Part shown: piece by piece, positions 39,861 through 50,285 of the stretch
Layout: every line of letters begins with the position of its first letter
Position numbering within the stretch: position 1 is the first letter of the stretch
NCBI GenBank assembly: GCA_905221605.1
Contig: CAJNDS010002162.1
Coordinates: 227,281 to 291,280 of the forward strand
Length of the DNA: 64,000 bases
From: Symbiodinium natans
Taxonomy: Eukaryota; Sar; Dinophyceae; Suessiales; Symbiodiniaceae
Direction: 5' to 3'
The notes under the pieces: model-generated
Database searches by the model: none
What the model was told of the DNA's origin: nothing
What the model saw: only the letters and a program-made list of their open reading frames with translations
Made by a program: the position numbers and the translations under genes

Positions 39861-41432
39861 TTAAATAGTTTAATTTATTTAAATAAATTAAATTATTTTC
39901 TGCTTATTAAAAAAAGAGAATGAGCTAAATAGACCCGAAAGGCTGCTCTTTCATATATATATATTATGTATGTATATACATTTATAAAGAAAAACAGGAG
40001 CCCAGCGCAAACCTGGGAGCCTAGAAGGCCCCAAATCCCAAATCCTCTGCCGCGGCCTGCCTGTTGGGCGTATCAGGAGCCGAAGAGCCCTGTCGAATGA
40101 GGTTCAGAGCGCAGGGTTTAGGGTTTAGGGTTTATAAGGTTTAGGGTGTAAATTGAGGGGCTCGGGGCCTTGGAGCCCTACAAGGCTGAGGGGTTCAGCG
40201 CTGTCCGATGCTGAACTTCGGCTGAAGATGTCGCGTCACGGGTCTGCTGTAGGGTCAGCGTGGCACTGTGGAATCAGGGTCTAGAGTCTAGGAGGCCCGA
40301 TGAGCCTCTCACCCAGACACCCAGACACCCCAAACCCTAAACACGGTCCAACAGCCAGCTGAAGCCTGCGTTCTGCCCCAAAGTCCAGGAACAAAAGGAT
40401 CTCAGGTGCGTAGCACACTGCAGCTTCCGATCACGACGCAGCTTGAGGGCTATCAATCCACAGGCTGGTGCGTGCAGCATTGCGAGCAGGCCTTCTCAAC
40501 ATCGGCGCCCCAGAAATCGAATTTTTGTTTAAACCCGGAACCAAACCCCTTTCTGTAAGATGACTCCTTGCCAAAGTACATTCGCAAGAATTGAAACCAC
40601 ACATTGTCGTCCCGCCCAGCTCCCTGCGGTGGAGGTTCATGGGTAGTAGCAGAACTTTACGCCCTGAAACCCGAAACGCCCCCAGGCCCTAAACACCACA
40701 CCTTTAAGCCCTAAACACTCCAAACCCTGAACCCCCAAGCCCCAAACCCTAAACACTCCAAACCCTGAATCCCCAAAGCCTAAACACTCCATGAACCCAG
40801 AACCCGAAACCCCAGCCGGCCGCCAGTGAGACGGAGTCGATGCGCTGAGGTGCCCCTGGGATGCCAACGCCGCGGCGTGCCTGGGAGGGGGAGTTTCAGG
40901 GAACTTGGGGCTCACTGGAGAGACACGGAAACCCTAAACCCTAAATCCTAAACCCTAAACCCTAGCTTCATAACTTTTGGCAGCTCACCCACACTCCCGG
41001 CCCCTTTCTGCGGACATGGGACGACCATCGAGTTCCGCCGTTCCTGCCACCGTGGAACAAGGACTACCAAACCCTAAGCCTCAAACCCTCAACCCCAAGC
41101 CCTAAACCCCTCATGAAATGAAGCCAGGCTTGTGATCCCAAAGTGAACCACGCCCCTTCTGTTTTGCTTTTGGGCCTCATCAGGCCATGAAGGCCCAAGT
41201 CTGATTAAATGAAGGGCAGGGATCGAAGAAAGCGTGCCACTCAGGAACTCGGCTGGGCTGGACTTGAAGACGGCAAAACACTGTGAGGCCTCATGGCACC
41301 TTTAAACTCAGAATCCAGCCATCGTGGCTAATTTTGAGGCCTTTCTTACTAGAATGGATAGTCAGGGCACTTGTGCTGTGAGTATAGGGGATAACATGGG
41401 ATAACTCTAAACGCCACACCGCACAGTTCGGC
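39861..41432. other. Non-coding, TTTAGGG-rich; no gene seen
   Basis: Contains a TTTAGGG block at 40113-40145 and CCCTAAA-type blocks around 40690-40760 and 40928-40965. Probably intron or intergenic sequence of the minus-strand cluster. Confidence 0.4.
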
Positions 41433-41483
41433 CTTCAGCTCACTCAGCCGCACATCCCTCATGACCTTCTTGGTCTCTAGCTC
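41433..41483 (-). CDS. Micro-exon, coiled-coil-like (ELETKKVMRDVRLSELK)
   Basis: 51 bases, phase 0 at both ends. Acceptor CCTGCAG|GAG and donor AAG|GCCGAA. The 17-residue peptide is strongly helical. It follows the 24-base exon at 41774-41797, and the two peptides join in frame. Confidence 0.5.
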
Positions 41484-41773
41484 CTGCAGGAAAGGTCAGT
41501 CAACGGGACAGGGATCAAAGCACAAAGCGGATGTAAGATCCAGGGATTAGGAGCGCGGCTGTGTCTCTCTAGAGTTGGGGCTGATCAAGCTACGCGAGGA
41601 AGAGATGGGATTGGAACCCGCCATCGCGGCACGAAATCTGATCGTGCAATGTCATTGGCATCGTCAACGGATGTCCGCTCAGAACCCCTAAAGCATCCAC
41701 GCCAAACCACAACGCTCTAAACTCTACTCCCCACTCCCACACAGTGCCAACGTGACTCTGGCTCCTCTAGCAC

Positions 41774-41797
41774 CTCCTGGTTTGCCTCAGCCTCTGC
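41774..41797 (-). CDS. Micro-exon (AEAEANQE)
   Basis: 24 bases, phase 0. Acceptor CCGGCAG|GCA and donor GAG|GTGCTA. Very short, so chance occurrence is possible; it gains support from joining in frame to the next coiled-coil-like exon. Confidence 0.35.
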
Positions 41798-41800
41798 CTG

Positions 41801-44502
41801 CCGGTTGTGGAATTGGGAGGTTATAGTATTCTATTCTATTCTACTCGATTATATGATACATTATGTATATACATTTTGGCGGAGGGCGGATGGTAGGAGT
41901 TTCGGGTCTGTTGTTTATTTTTTCTTCTGGGGGGGTGCAAGGGGTTGTGGGGGATTTGGTGTGTGCGAAGTCAAAGCTTCCGAAGAGGATTCTGCTCCTC
42001 AAGGCCTGGGATTGGGATCTTGGGGTTTAGGGTTTGGGGTTTAGGTCTGGAATTTTTAAGGTTTAGGGTTTAGGGTTTAGGTTCCGGGTTGGGATTTGGG
42101 GCGTTGTTTTCTTGAAGCTCAGAAGCGTTGGCTGGCCCGAGAGGTGGCCAGTCGCACAAAACGAAGCAACGACAAGCACGGTCAAGGGTTTAGGATTTAG
42201 GGTTTAGGGTTGTGCGGCAAGCCTACGCCCTGAAGCCCAACACCCTGGCCTCCAGTGAATATGGGATTCTGCTCTGAAAGCTAAATATGCAGGTGTCCAC
42301 CAATACAACCCCTTCTCCCACGCCACTGCAAAAAAAGAACCCTAAGGCGGTTCTAGAAAACAGAGAACAAAAAAACACACCCCCAAACTGCTTAAGCTCT
42401 ACACCAAACAGAGCCCAAACCCGAAAATCAAAAAAATCATCCTAAATCCTAAACAAGCAAAAGCCCCACTCCCAAAACCAATAACAGAACTAAAGCCCCA
42501 AGTCTGGTTTCCTGGCGTCGGAAAAGACATCCGAGCCTGGTCACCCTCCTCCTCAAAACGTCGGATGACTGGAACAGAATGCGTTTCGGCGCAGGGCTAA
42601 AACATGAGTTCAGCACGAACTAAGGTTTTAGGGTTTATCGGTGGCTTTGGGATCATAGGGCCAGTACGCCCAAATCTCAAATTACGGTATTCTAACATAA
42701 TACTTCCGACATGCAGGGAACACTGATTAGGGCTCTGGACTTCAGAATTTGTTACAGATGCGACAGCATCCCTCGCAAAGAAAGCCCCCCCAGCAAGCAG
42801 AACACTGGGTTTCTTCTGGACTCAAGAGAAGAACTTGCAAAAGAGCATTTGACAAAGGCCCCAAAAGGCTCTTGCATTGGACAGGGGCCAAGCGAGGACC
42901 TGAAAACTGTGCGGCTCGACCTGATTGCTCATGGGAACGGAAGGCGAGCAAAGCCCTCGTCACCAAATCGTCTTCGGACTCCTGTCGAGCTACCGAGGCG
43001 GCAGGACTCCTCCCAACTCAGCCCTAAAATCTAAACCCTACACCCCCAAGTTGTCGGGTTAGGAAAAGGCAGCTTCTTATGGCCGTCAAACCAAGGCTTC
43101 AGAAGAAGTTCTCCCTTGACAGTTGAGAGTTCGGTTGAGGGTTCAGGGAAGTCATTGTCTGAATCCTCGGAAGGAGATAACCTTGGTCTAGAGCAGTGGT
43201 TTGCGGTTTTGGGCCTCCGGAATTCGAAGCAACAGAAACAGAGGCTTGTAAAGGCTACGAACCCAGGAGGAGGGCCGCATACGTAGCAGCTTCCAGAGCA
43301 AAGTGAACCGAGAGCTGATTCCTCAGAAGGGCGAAAGCTCCCTGAACCTTTGAGAAGTAAGCCGTCGACAGTGACAAAATGAACAATTGGCTCAAGAAGG
43401 CATTCTGCATCCCTCCCAAAACCGGCCCTCAACTCCCAAAGCAGGCCTGAAAAGCCAAGAACGCCGCCAGCTCTGCGTCATCCGCCTGAACCGTGCGAGC
43501 GCGTGCTGCGTATCCCGCGGAGCTATCAGGCTATCAGCTTCCCAGAGTTAGAGTTCTCTATCAAGGCTTGGGCGTAATCATCTGCAGAAGTCCTGCCTGA
43601 CGTCCCCCTCAAAAAACCTGAGGTACTTGGGGACCCAGGTGGCTTTACATAAAGGTTGCAGTGCAGGGGGTTCTGAAAAGGTGGGGATTCAATTCAGCCT
43701 CTCAATCGCAGAGCTCCGAAAGCTAGCCTCCAAGAAAGGATCCGAGATGGCTTCCTGCGTCAGCTGCACTTGGGCTTTAGGGTCTTTAGGGCCTCAGGGT
43801 CTATGGGGTCTTTAGGGGTGTTTATGGTTGTGCGTCGTGTTTCCGGCTCTTCCTCCACCATGGTATACGGTTCCCCCTCCCCCCAAAATCCTGAGCCCTA
43901 AACCCCTGAAGTTTCTGACCCGAGCCACAGAGTCCAACACAGGGTTGCCGAGCTTTGTCTTACCTTGGGTGAGGTGCATTTCGAGGTTTTGCTCTTGGCC
44001 TTTAGGCTCCCAAACTTCCATATCGATCTCTTCCCTCGCCCCCCAAACCCCAAATCCTAAATTCTAACAGTCGCATTCTCCCAAATCTCTCGAAGTCTTC
44101 AGGCTAGGCCCAGTGTCTTGGGCAAGGGTGCTGGGTTGAGATCTTGAAGTGTCAACCCCTAGCCCTATACATCCGAGTCTCAGCTGCGCACTTAGTTGCA
44201 TCCTGCCTCGGGAGGCGCCATCTTGTCCTCGAGAGCCCAGCGGCTCCTCAAGCGGCTCTGTCTAGCTTTCCGCAGGAATCTCGGGCGACGAAGAAATGGA
44301 GCCAGATCAGTTGGGGTATCAGAAGGGAAACTGACCCTAAACAGGAAATGCTTCCACATGCTTCCACCAGGTGTCCTAGCTTTCTCCCCCCGCCTCCCCC
44401 GAAGACAATGTCATCTGCACGTGCGCATACATAGCTATCGGCTGAGAGAATATGGTACTGGGGGGACGGGGACAAATTACGACCCGTCCTCTCGATGGAT
44501 TC
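41801..44502. other. Non-coding, TTTAGGG-rich
   Basis: Telomere-like blocks at about 42060-42080 and 42185-42210. Short open frames on both strands have no domain character. A helical plus-strand peptide near 42116 (EAQKRWLAREVASRTK) was noted but lies on the opposite strand to every other exon. Confidence 0.35.
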
Positions 44503-44520
44503 CTGGAGCTTGGCCACCTC
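44503..44520 (-). CDS. Possible micro-exon (EVAKLQ, may extend to ESIER)
   Basis: The acceptor TGGCCCAG|GAG is good. A GA-type donor (CAG|GAATCC) would end it at 18 bases; a longer version encodes EVAKLQESIER and ends AG|GACGGG. Helical composition; weak on its own. Confidence 0.3.
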
Positions 44521-44697
44521 CTGGGCCAGCGTTTGGGATTCTAAAGGCTTCAGGGATGGGATTCAATGCGTCTGAGGCTGTCAAATATGGGTCTAAATTA
44601 AGGATGATAAGGACTTGAGGACTTCTAGGGGTTCGGGCCACGGTTTAACGGTTTAGGGCAATGTCCTTAAACAAAGCCCCACAACAGCCATGATCTC

Positions 44698-44730
44698 CTT
44701 GAGCCGTTTAAGATGCTCATTCCATACCCC
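44698..44730 (-). CDS. Micro-exon (GVWNEHLKRLK)
   Basis: 33 bases, phase 0, between CCGGAG|GGG and AAG|GAGATC (a GA donor). The peptide is amphipathic. The acceptor lacks a pyrimidine tract, so this is a modest call. Confidence 0.35.
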
Positions 44731-44919
44731 CTCCGGATTTCGCAGTAGGGTACTTATAATAATTATAGGCCTCTCGGGCTGCACAGGTTTCAGGGTTTGG
44801 AGCAGGAAGAAGAGGCCCTTCAAGCCCTTAGCAGTCTTAAGCCCAAAACCCTGAACCCCTTGAACCCTCTCAACCCCCCAAACCTCCCCCAAGCCCAAAG
44901 CTCCAACACAGCAGCGAGC

Positions 44920-44958
44920 CTCGGCCACTTCCTCCGTGACCGTACCGAAGAACTCGGC
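44920..44958 (-). CDS. Micro-exon (AEFFGTVTEEVAE)
   Basis: 39 bases, phase 0, between AGAAAG|GCC and GAG|GCTCGC. The open frame extends upstream through EAKQQLFTDRK, so a longer exon with a different acceptor is possible. Confidence 0.4.
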
Positions 44959-46552
44959 CTTTCTATCGGTGAAAAGTTGCTGCTTGGCTTCAGGGCTTTG
45001 GAGTTTAGGGCTCTAAGCTCGGGCCTTAAGCGAAGAATTAGGGTCTTACAGGAGCATGTAATAGAGAGTGGGAGTTCACCTGTCGCAGTCGAGAAGTCAC
45101 TTTTATTGGCGGGCGGAGGCGTGTGTTATCAGGTGCCACGTTGAGGATCCACGGTGAACCCGCAGTAGTCGGGCTTGGAGGCTTGTGGGAGTTACTCAAG
45201 GCTCAGATTGAAGCTTCTCCCGGTGGGCTATTGAAGTGAGATCGATGCAAGAAGCATTCCTGCACGATGGCCGCACTGAAACAAAGACACTTGGGATGTT
45301 CCCCCTTATACTCACAGTCCTTAATGGGTATCAAGGACTGTTAGTATAAGGGGGAACATCCCGAGAAGAAGCCTTCTGCAACTCAGTTCTCGATGACCTC
45401 CTTGACTCACAAGAACCCTCAAGGCGCTAGCCCGCCCAAACTGCTCAAAGCCAATGAAGCCCCTAAATGACCCAATACTCAAAGACCTCCGAAATAACCC
45501 TAAACCCTAAACCCCTAGCCCCTAAACCCTAAACCCCTAAACCCCAAACCCTAAATCCAACCCTTAGACCCTTGAAGCCACGAGACGCTTTGGGGGAGAC
45601 ACGCACAAAAGAATCCGGGGGAGCGCGCGCGCTTCTCAAGGGCAAGGTGGCCGGCGCAGAGACGGGCCTAAGCTCGGTTTAGGGCTTAGGGCTTAGGGAG
45701 TTCAGGGGTTCAGGGTTTGGGGCCTTGGGGTTTTGGGGTTTAGGGTTTCGGGTTTAGGGTTTGGGGTTTAGGGTTTGCGGTTTGGGGGCTGGGAGTTGGG
45801 AGTGGGCAAAATGCTGTAAGCCCGAAACCCGAAACGCTGAGAGGGTGGTGTGTGGCCCTGAAATCTCAATGGCGCTTCGGGCTCACCCTAAACACCCTAC
45901 ACCGTACACTCTAAACCCTAAACCCTAAACCCTAAACCCTAAACAGATGAAGTAACGCAGACTGTCGTGATGGTACCTTGCCTAGGATGGCCCTTAAAAC
46001 CTATTCCTGAATATGATCCTCTTCAACCCAACATGAGAAAATGCATAATCTCCGGCGGAGAAAAAAAAGGGGTGTAGAGGAACAGTGAGATGGTGGGGTG
46101 GCCAGGACTCTACTCCCAATACCCTGTCCCTGCCACACGCCTCCTCCTCGTCCCACTGGTCCTCGACCTGGTCTTGGTGCTTTAGAGGAGAGTTCGGGAC
46201 ACGAGGGTCGCAAGGACAGGTGCAGTTCTGCATGCATGGGAGATATTTTAAATCGTGGCTTCTTTGCAAGAAGGACCCCACCAAAAAAAAAAAAAAAACG
46301 CCCAAACAACTATAGAGCAATCCCAAATGGACTTCTGATGCCCTCGACCCTAAACCCTTTAAGCCCTAAAACAATTCGGGGTGGAGGTTTCGGTTCCTGT
46401 TCTCGTTAACTAAGTGGGGCTTTGCCGGAACCTAACCCGAACCAAGAGAAGGGAAAAACGCACCACCGGGTGTCGTAAGTGCTTGAGGTTTGAGGGTTCG
46501 GAGGCAGCAGAAGGAAACTCTAAACCTGCAAACCCTGACAAGCCCTGGGTGC
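44959..46552. other. Non-coding with telomere-like blocks and a fold-back element
   Basis: Holds CCCTAAA blocks at 45498-45560 and 45905-45945, a TTTAGGG block at 45730-45782, and the fold-back at 45293-45362. Probably introns. Confidence 0.4.
45293..45362. repeat. MITE-like perfect fold-back
   Basis: The two 30-base arms, GGGATGTTCCCCCTTATACT... and its inverse, differ by one base and enclose about 10 bases. The arms are related to the weaker inverted repeat at 696-775 inside the big element. Confidence 0.7.
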
Positions 46553-46594
46553 CTGCTTCATCAGCGTCTCCTCATCCAGCTTAGCCTCGATGTC
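46553..46594 (-). CDS. Micro-exon, coiled-coil-like (DIEAKLDEETLMKQ)
   Basis: 42 bases, phase 0. Acceptor GCTGCGCAG|GAC and donor CAG|GCACCC. One of the cleaner examples of the AG|G ... AG|GC junction pattern. Confidence 0.5.
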
Positions 46595-47291
46595 CTGCGC
46601 AGCTCTTTGGAGCGAGGGGCCATGGACGTTGGAGAGTTTTTCAGACTATAGCATGGAGAACTGAAGTCTCGGGCTGGGGATGTGACTTCGAGTTACACGG
46701 ACCGTGCGAGTGGGAAATGGACTTGCACACCTCTGTCCTTGCTAGCATGTGCTGCTATCAGAGAGTTCACAAGCCTTGTCATCACGTGTTCTGGAAAACT
46801 GCTCATGTTAATATGACTGCAAGCAAACAAGGTTCAAAAACCACAGAACCCAACCCCACACTTGCCTAGTCTTTATGTGTGTGCCCAAGCCATCCCAAGC
46901 AACCCCATCTGAGAGATGCAAAAGGAAGTGCTTCCGTAACAGTCATCTTCGCAAGTCATTCCCGTGAGGTGGGCCTGCGTGCGCTTCTTGGCCCCACCGG
47001 CCCTGCGTAGCGCACTAGCGAAGAGAGGCGGTTTAGGGGTACTGTGGGCGAATTGTAGTAAGGTCTGGACCAAACAGTTTTCACAAATCTTTACTTAAGC
47101 AAGTCCTGTTGTCATGGGCGCAAAGTGAGCGATCAGCATGGTCGCACGAGCTCTGAGCAAAGCTCGGTGCTTCCCCAACCACAAAATCACATCTGTACAC
47201 CTGGCACCAGCTACGGTGCTGTAGTAAACACGAGGAAGACCTGCTCCATGAACTACCACGAAAGCAGGCTGGTCCTCTTCGATTTTGTCGC
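46595..47291. other. Spacer downstream of DVNP copy 1
   Basis: No gene supported. Bases 47230-47290 resemble the 3' flank of the second DVNP gene (CTCCATGAACTACCACGAAA in both), so this is likely the 3' UTR. Confidence 0.4.
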
Positions 47292-48545
47292 TCAAGCCGC
47301 AGCGTAAATCGCTTTGGCCTTCGCGTACAGCGCCTTGCCCTGAGTGGTCTTGCCACCCACTGCGCAGAAGCCCTTTAGGCCCAACTCCTTCCTAGCTGTC
47401 ATGCATGCATCGAGCCAACGCTGTGCAAACTGCTTGAACAGCGCTTTGCCTTTGGCGTGCTGCTTCTTGGTCACCACCTTTCCGTTCTTGTTCTTCATCA
47501 AGTCGCCCTTCTGGAGGCCGGTGGAGGTCTTGTCCTGACAGTGATAGGCTCTGCCCCGTGCAGACATACGCGTGGACTTGGCTCTTGCCATCACATTTAG
47601 GTTACAACGATGTCGAACCTTCTCCGGCCGAAGATAGGACATCTAGCATTCCATGCTCCTGAAGTATGCAGGTGGTAACTTGCCGAGGGATTAAAGAACG
47701 GTACCTGCACCTACTTCCCCAGAAAGTTTCGGCCCTCATCGCCTTGTTGCCCTTGAACACAACCATCTTCGCCAGCTTGCCGCGGGCAATCTTGGAAATG
47801 GCTTTCTTCTTCATTGCCTGCTACGGACAGTCACTAGTCATTGTCATAAGACCACCGCAGACCCGAAACAGTGTAGGAGCACTCCCAAGAGAGAGCACTC
47901 CCAAGAGCACACGAAGCCAACAAGAATCGTCCACCTCTCGAAGAGGTTTGTTTAGCCCAAGACCACCGAGAGCCATGTCGAGCAATCGAAGTGCGAGAAG
48001 AGACGACAGCTCTCTGAACTTTGCAAGAACGAGGCTCCAAAAGCAAGGACAGTTCTGCATGTCGCAAAAGAAGGCTAGAAAAGCGCGGACGTGCACGAGA
48101 CCTTGAAACGAGAGATCGTGATTCACCAAAGCATGCTAATTGATATGTTTGGGACACCTCTGAACTCCGCGCGCATGTCTGCACCCGGGCGACAGCCAAC
48201 ATCCCGGGGTGTGGGCGTCGCGCGGCCACGGCACTCTAACCCCTCTTAACCCTGAATATGGAGTGGGAGATAAGCCTGTGAAATCTATATGACTCAAGAT
48301 GCCCCATAAGCCCCAAATCTTGTGGACTGATGATTATGTCGGAAGCGGTCTCTGGCAGATTCGTCTATGCTCATGAGTATCTTGCTCTTGACGCGTTAAG
48401 GAGGCGTTTGTTCTGCAACTGCTGCACCACCGATGTGACGGAGGTCAGACACGAATGAAGGGGGCCTGGCCTTTCTTCCCTTCATGGCAGAGGCTTTCAT
48501 GGAGCTCCCTTTCATGGCTTTCATAGTCTTCATGGGAACGGCCAT
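47292..48545 (-). CDS. DVNP: Dinoflagellate/viral nucleoprotein (DVNP), gene 1
   Basis: Three exons: 48471-48545, 47743-47817 and 47292-47534 (75, 75 and 243 bases; 130 residues). DVNPs are abundant basic DNA-binding proteins that largely replace histones as the bulk chromatin protein in dinoflagellates. Exon 1 is a Met-Lys repeat start (MAVPMKTMKAMKGSS). Exon 2 gives AMKKKAISKIARGKLAKMVV plus FKGNK. Exon 3 carries the conserved core KTSTGLQKGDLMKNKNGKVV, then WLDACMTARKELGLKGF and GGKTTQGKALYAKAK. The introns (653 and 208 bases) both run GC to AG, with AAG|GC donors; all junctions are phase 0. The exon boundaries are inferred by alignment with gene 2. Family assignment is from memory of DVNP sequences; I am fairly sure of it. 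Confidence 0.8.
47535..47742 (-). other. DVNP gene 1 intron 2 (GC-AG, 208 bp)
   Basis: Donor AACAAG|GCGATG, acceptor CTGTCAG|GACAAG. It sits at exactly the same codon boundary as the GA-AG intron of gene 2 but shows no obvious sequence similarity to it. Confidence 0.65.
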
Positions 48546-49268
48546 GGCTGGAACGGTTGCAGAGGAGTACAGGCAGAGCTTTGGGGCGGCTGCAGCCGAA
48601 ACAGCAGTTCGAACCTCTCGCAGAGACGCCGACCCTACTCAGGCTTAGAGAAGCAAGGCCATGAACATGTTAGAAGCCAGGGCCGTAACTTACGAAACCC
48701 TATAGATGCTCTATAGGTGGATCTGCAGCGGGCTTACCCCCTAACATTGCTGGGGCCCTCACCCCACCCCCCCCCCCCTCCAGACCCCAAGCCCTCCAGC
48801 GCTAAACTGCCCTGAAGCCCCCAAAGCCCCTAAAGCCCCTAAACGCCCGAAGCCCAGCAAGCCCTAAAGCCGAAAAGCTTGGAGGCGCCTCAGGTCCCTG
48901 AGAAATTTCGGCTTGAGGGACCTGATCGGAAAGGGTTTAGGGTTTCGGTTTGGGGGTTTAGGGTTTAGGGTAGTAGGGTTTAGGGTTTAGGGATTCAGAA
49001 CGTTCAGGGGTGATCGGAAAGGGTTTTGGGGAGTTGGGGGCCCAGGGTCAGGGCTTTGGTGGGCTTTGCCTACATTCGCCCTGCAAACTGTTAACCTGAG
49101 GTTGGCACTGATGGGTTCGCGAGGACACCCAATATAGCAACGGAACTATGAGGACGTGCAAGTTTTAGAGGCTTGCGCAGCCAGGATGATTGGGTTCAGG
49201 GTTTAGGGATTATAAGGGAACTCTGAATCCCAAGTCGCTAACCCTCTCTAACCGATATGAATATTGAA
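48546..49268. other. Upstream flank of DVNP gene 1, TTTAGGG-bearing
   Basis: Includes a C-run (48767-48778) and a TTTAGGG block at 48938-48988. No spliced-leader-like or promoter motif recognised. Confidence 0.35.
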
Positions 49269-49874
49269 TATCATGTAGTGTGTGTGTGTGTGTGCAGGTG
49301 TGTTCAGGTGCAGGTGTGTGTGTGTGTAGGTGTGTGTAGGTGTGTGTAGGTGTGTGTAGGTGTGTGTAGGTGTGTGTAGGTGTGTGTAGGTGTGTGTAGG
49401 TGTGTGTAGGTGTGTGTAGGTGTGTGTAGGTGTGTGTAGGTGTGTGTAGGTGTGCGCGCTGTCTGTGCTCTGTGTGTCTGTGCTGTGTGCGCGTCTGTGC
49501 TCTGTGCTCTGTGCTCTGTGCTCTCTGCCTGCGTGCGTGCGCGCGTGCGTCTGTGTGTTTGTGTCGGTTTTTTTGGGGAGTGGAGTAGACACCTGCCTCC
49601 TACGTGTTGCTTGGGCTGGTGTGCAACAGCGCACAAACACGGACAGACAGCACACCACAAGGCCCTGGCTTCACGTGGTTGATGAACTTCTGTCGCTGCT
49701 CACTCATTGCTGCCGCAGACTCTTGAGCATTCCGCGTCAACGCCTAGGCACCGCATCAGAAAAAGACGGCATGCCCGACAAGAACACACGGACATCCTAA
49801 AGATCAGATATAACATCTCACATACATACTTCCATACATACGTACGCATTCATATATATATATATATACATATG

Positions 49875-49909
<35 letters not shown>

Positions 49910-50285
49910 TTATACTCATATTTTGTTTATGTGCTCCCACATTTTATGCATATCACTATCAATGTAGGTAACATATGAATATGAATATGAATATGAATAT
50001 GAATATGAATATGAATATGAAAATGAATATGAATATGAATATGAATATACTTGTAAATGAAAATATAAGCTTAATATATAAATATACATGTAAATAAATA
50101 AATAAACAATATATATATATATATACACATGTACATGTACATATAAATATACATATAAACATAAATATAAATGTATATATGTATATATGTATATATGTAT
50201 ATATGTATATATGTATATATGTGTATATGTATATATGTGTATATGTATATGTATATGTATGTATATGTATATATATTATACATGC
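49269..50285. repeat. Microsatellite cluster
   Basis: In order: a GT run (49275-49302); about thirteen copies of the 10-mer TGTGTGTAGG (49321-49450); CTGTGCTCTG repeats to about 49530; TA and TG runs (49852-49909); a GAATAT array (49975-50047); and an ATATGT array (50108-50280). Open frames here (for example repeated THTYTHLH) are artefacts. Confidence 0.85.

Noticed and set aside
42110-42190. Helical plus-strand exon (EAQKRWLAREVASRTK)
   Set aside because: No clear splice sites, and opposite in direction to all other exons; left out of the gene list.
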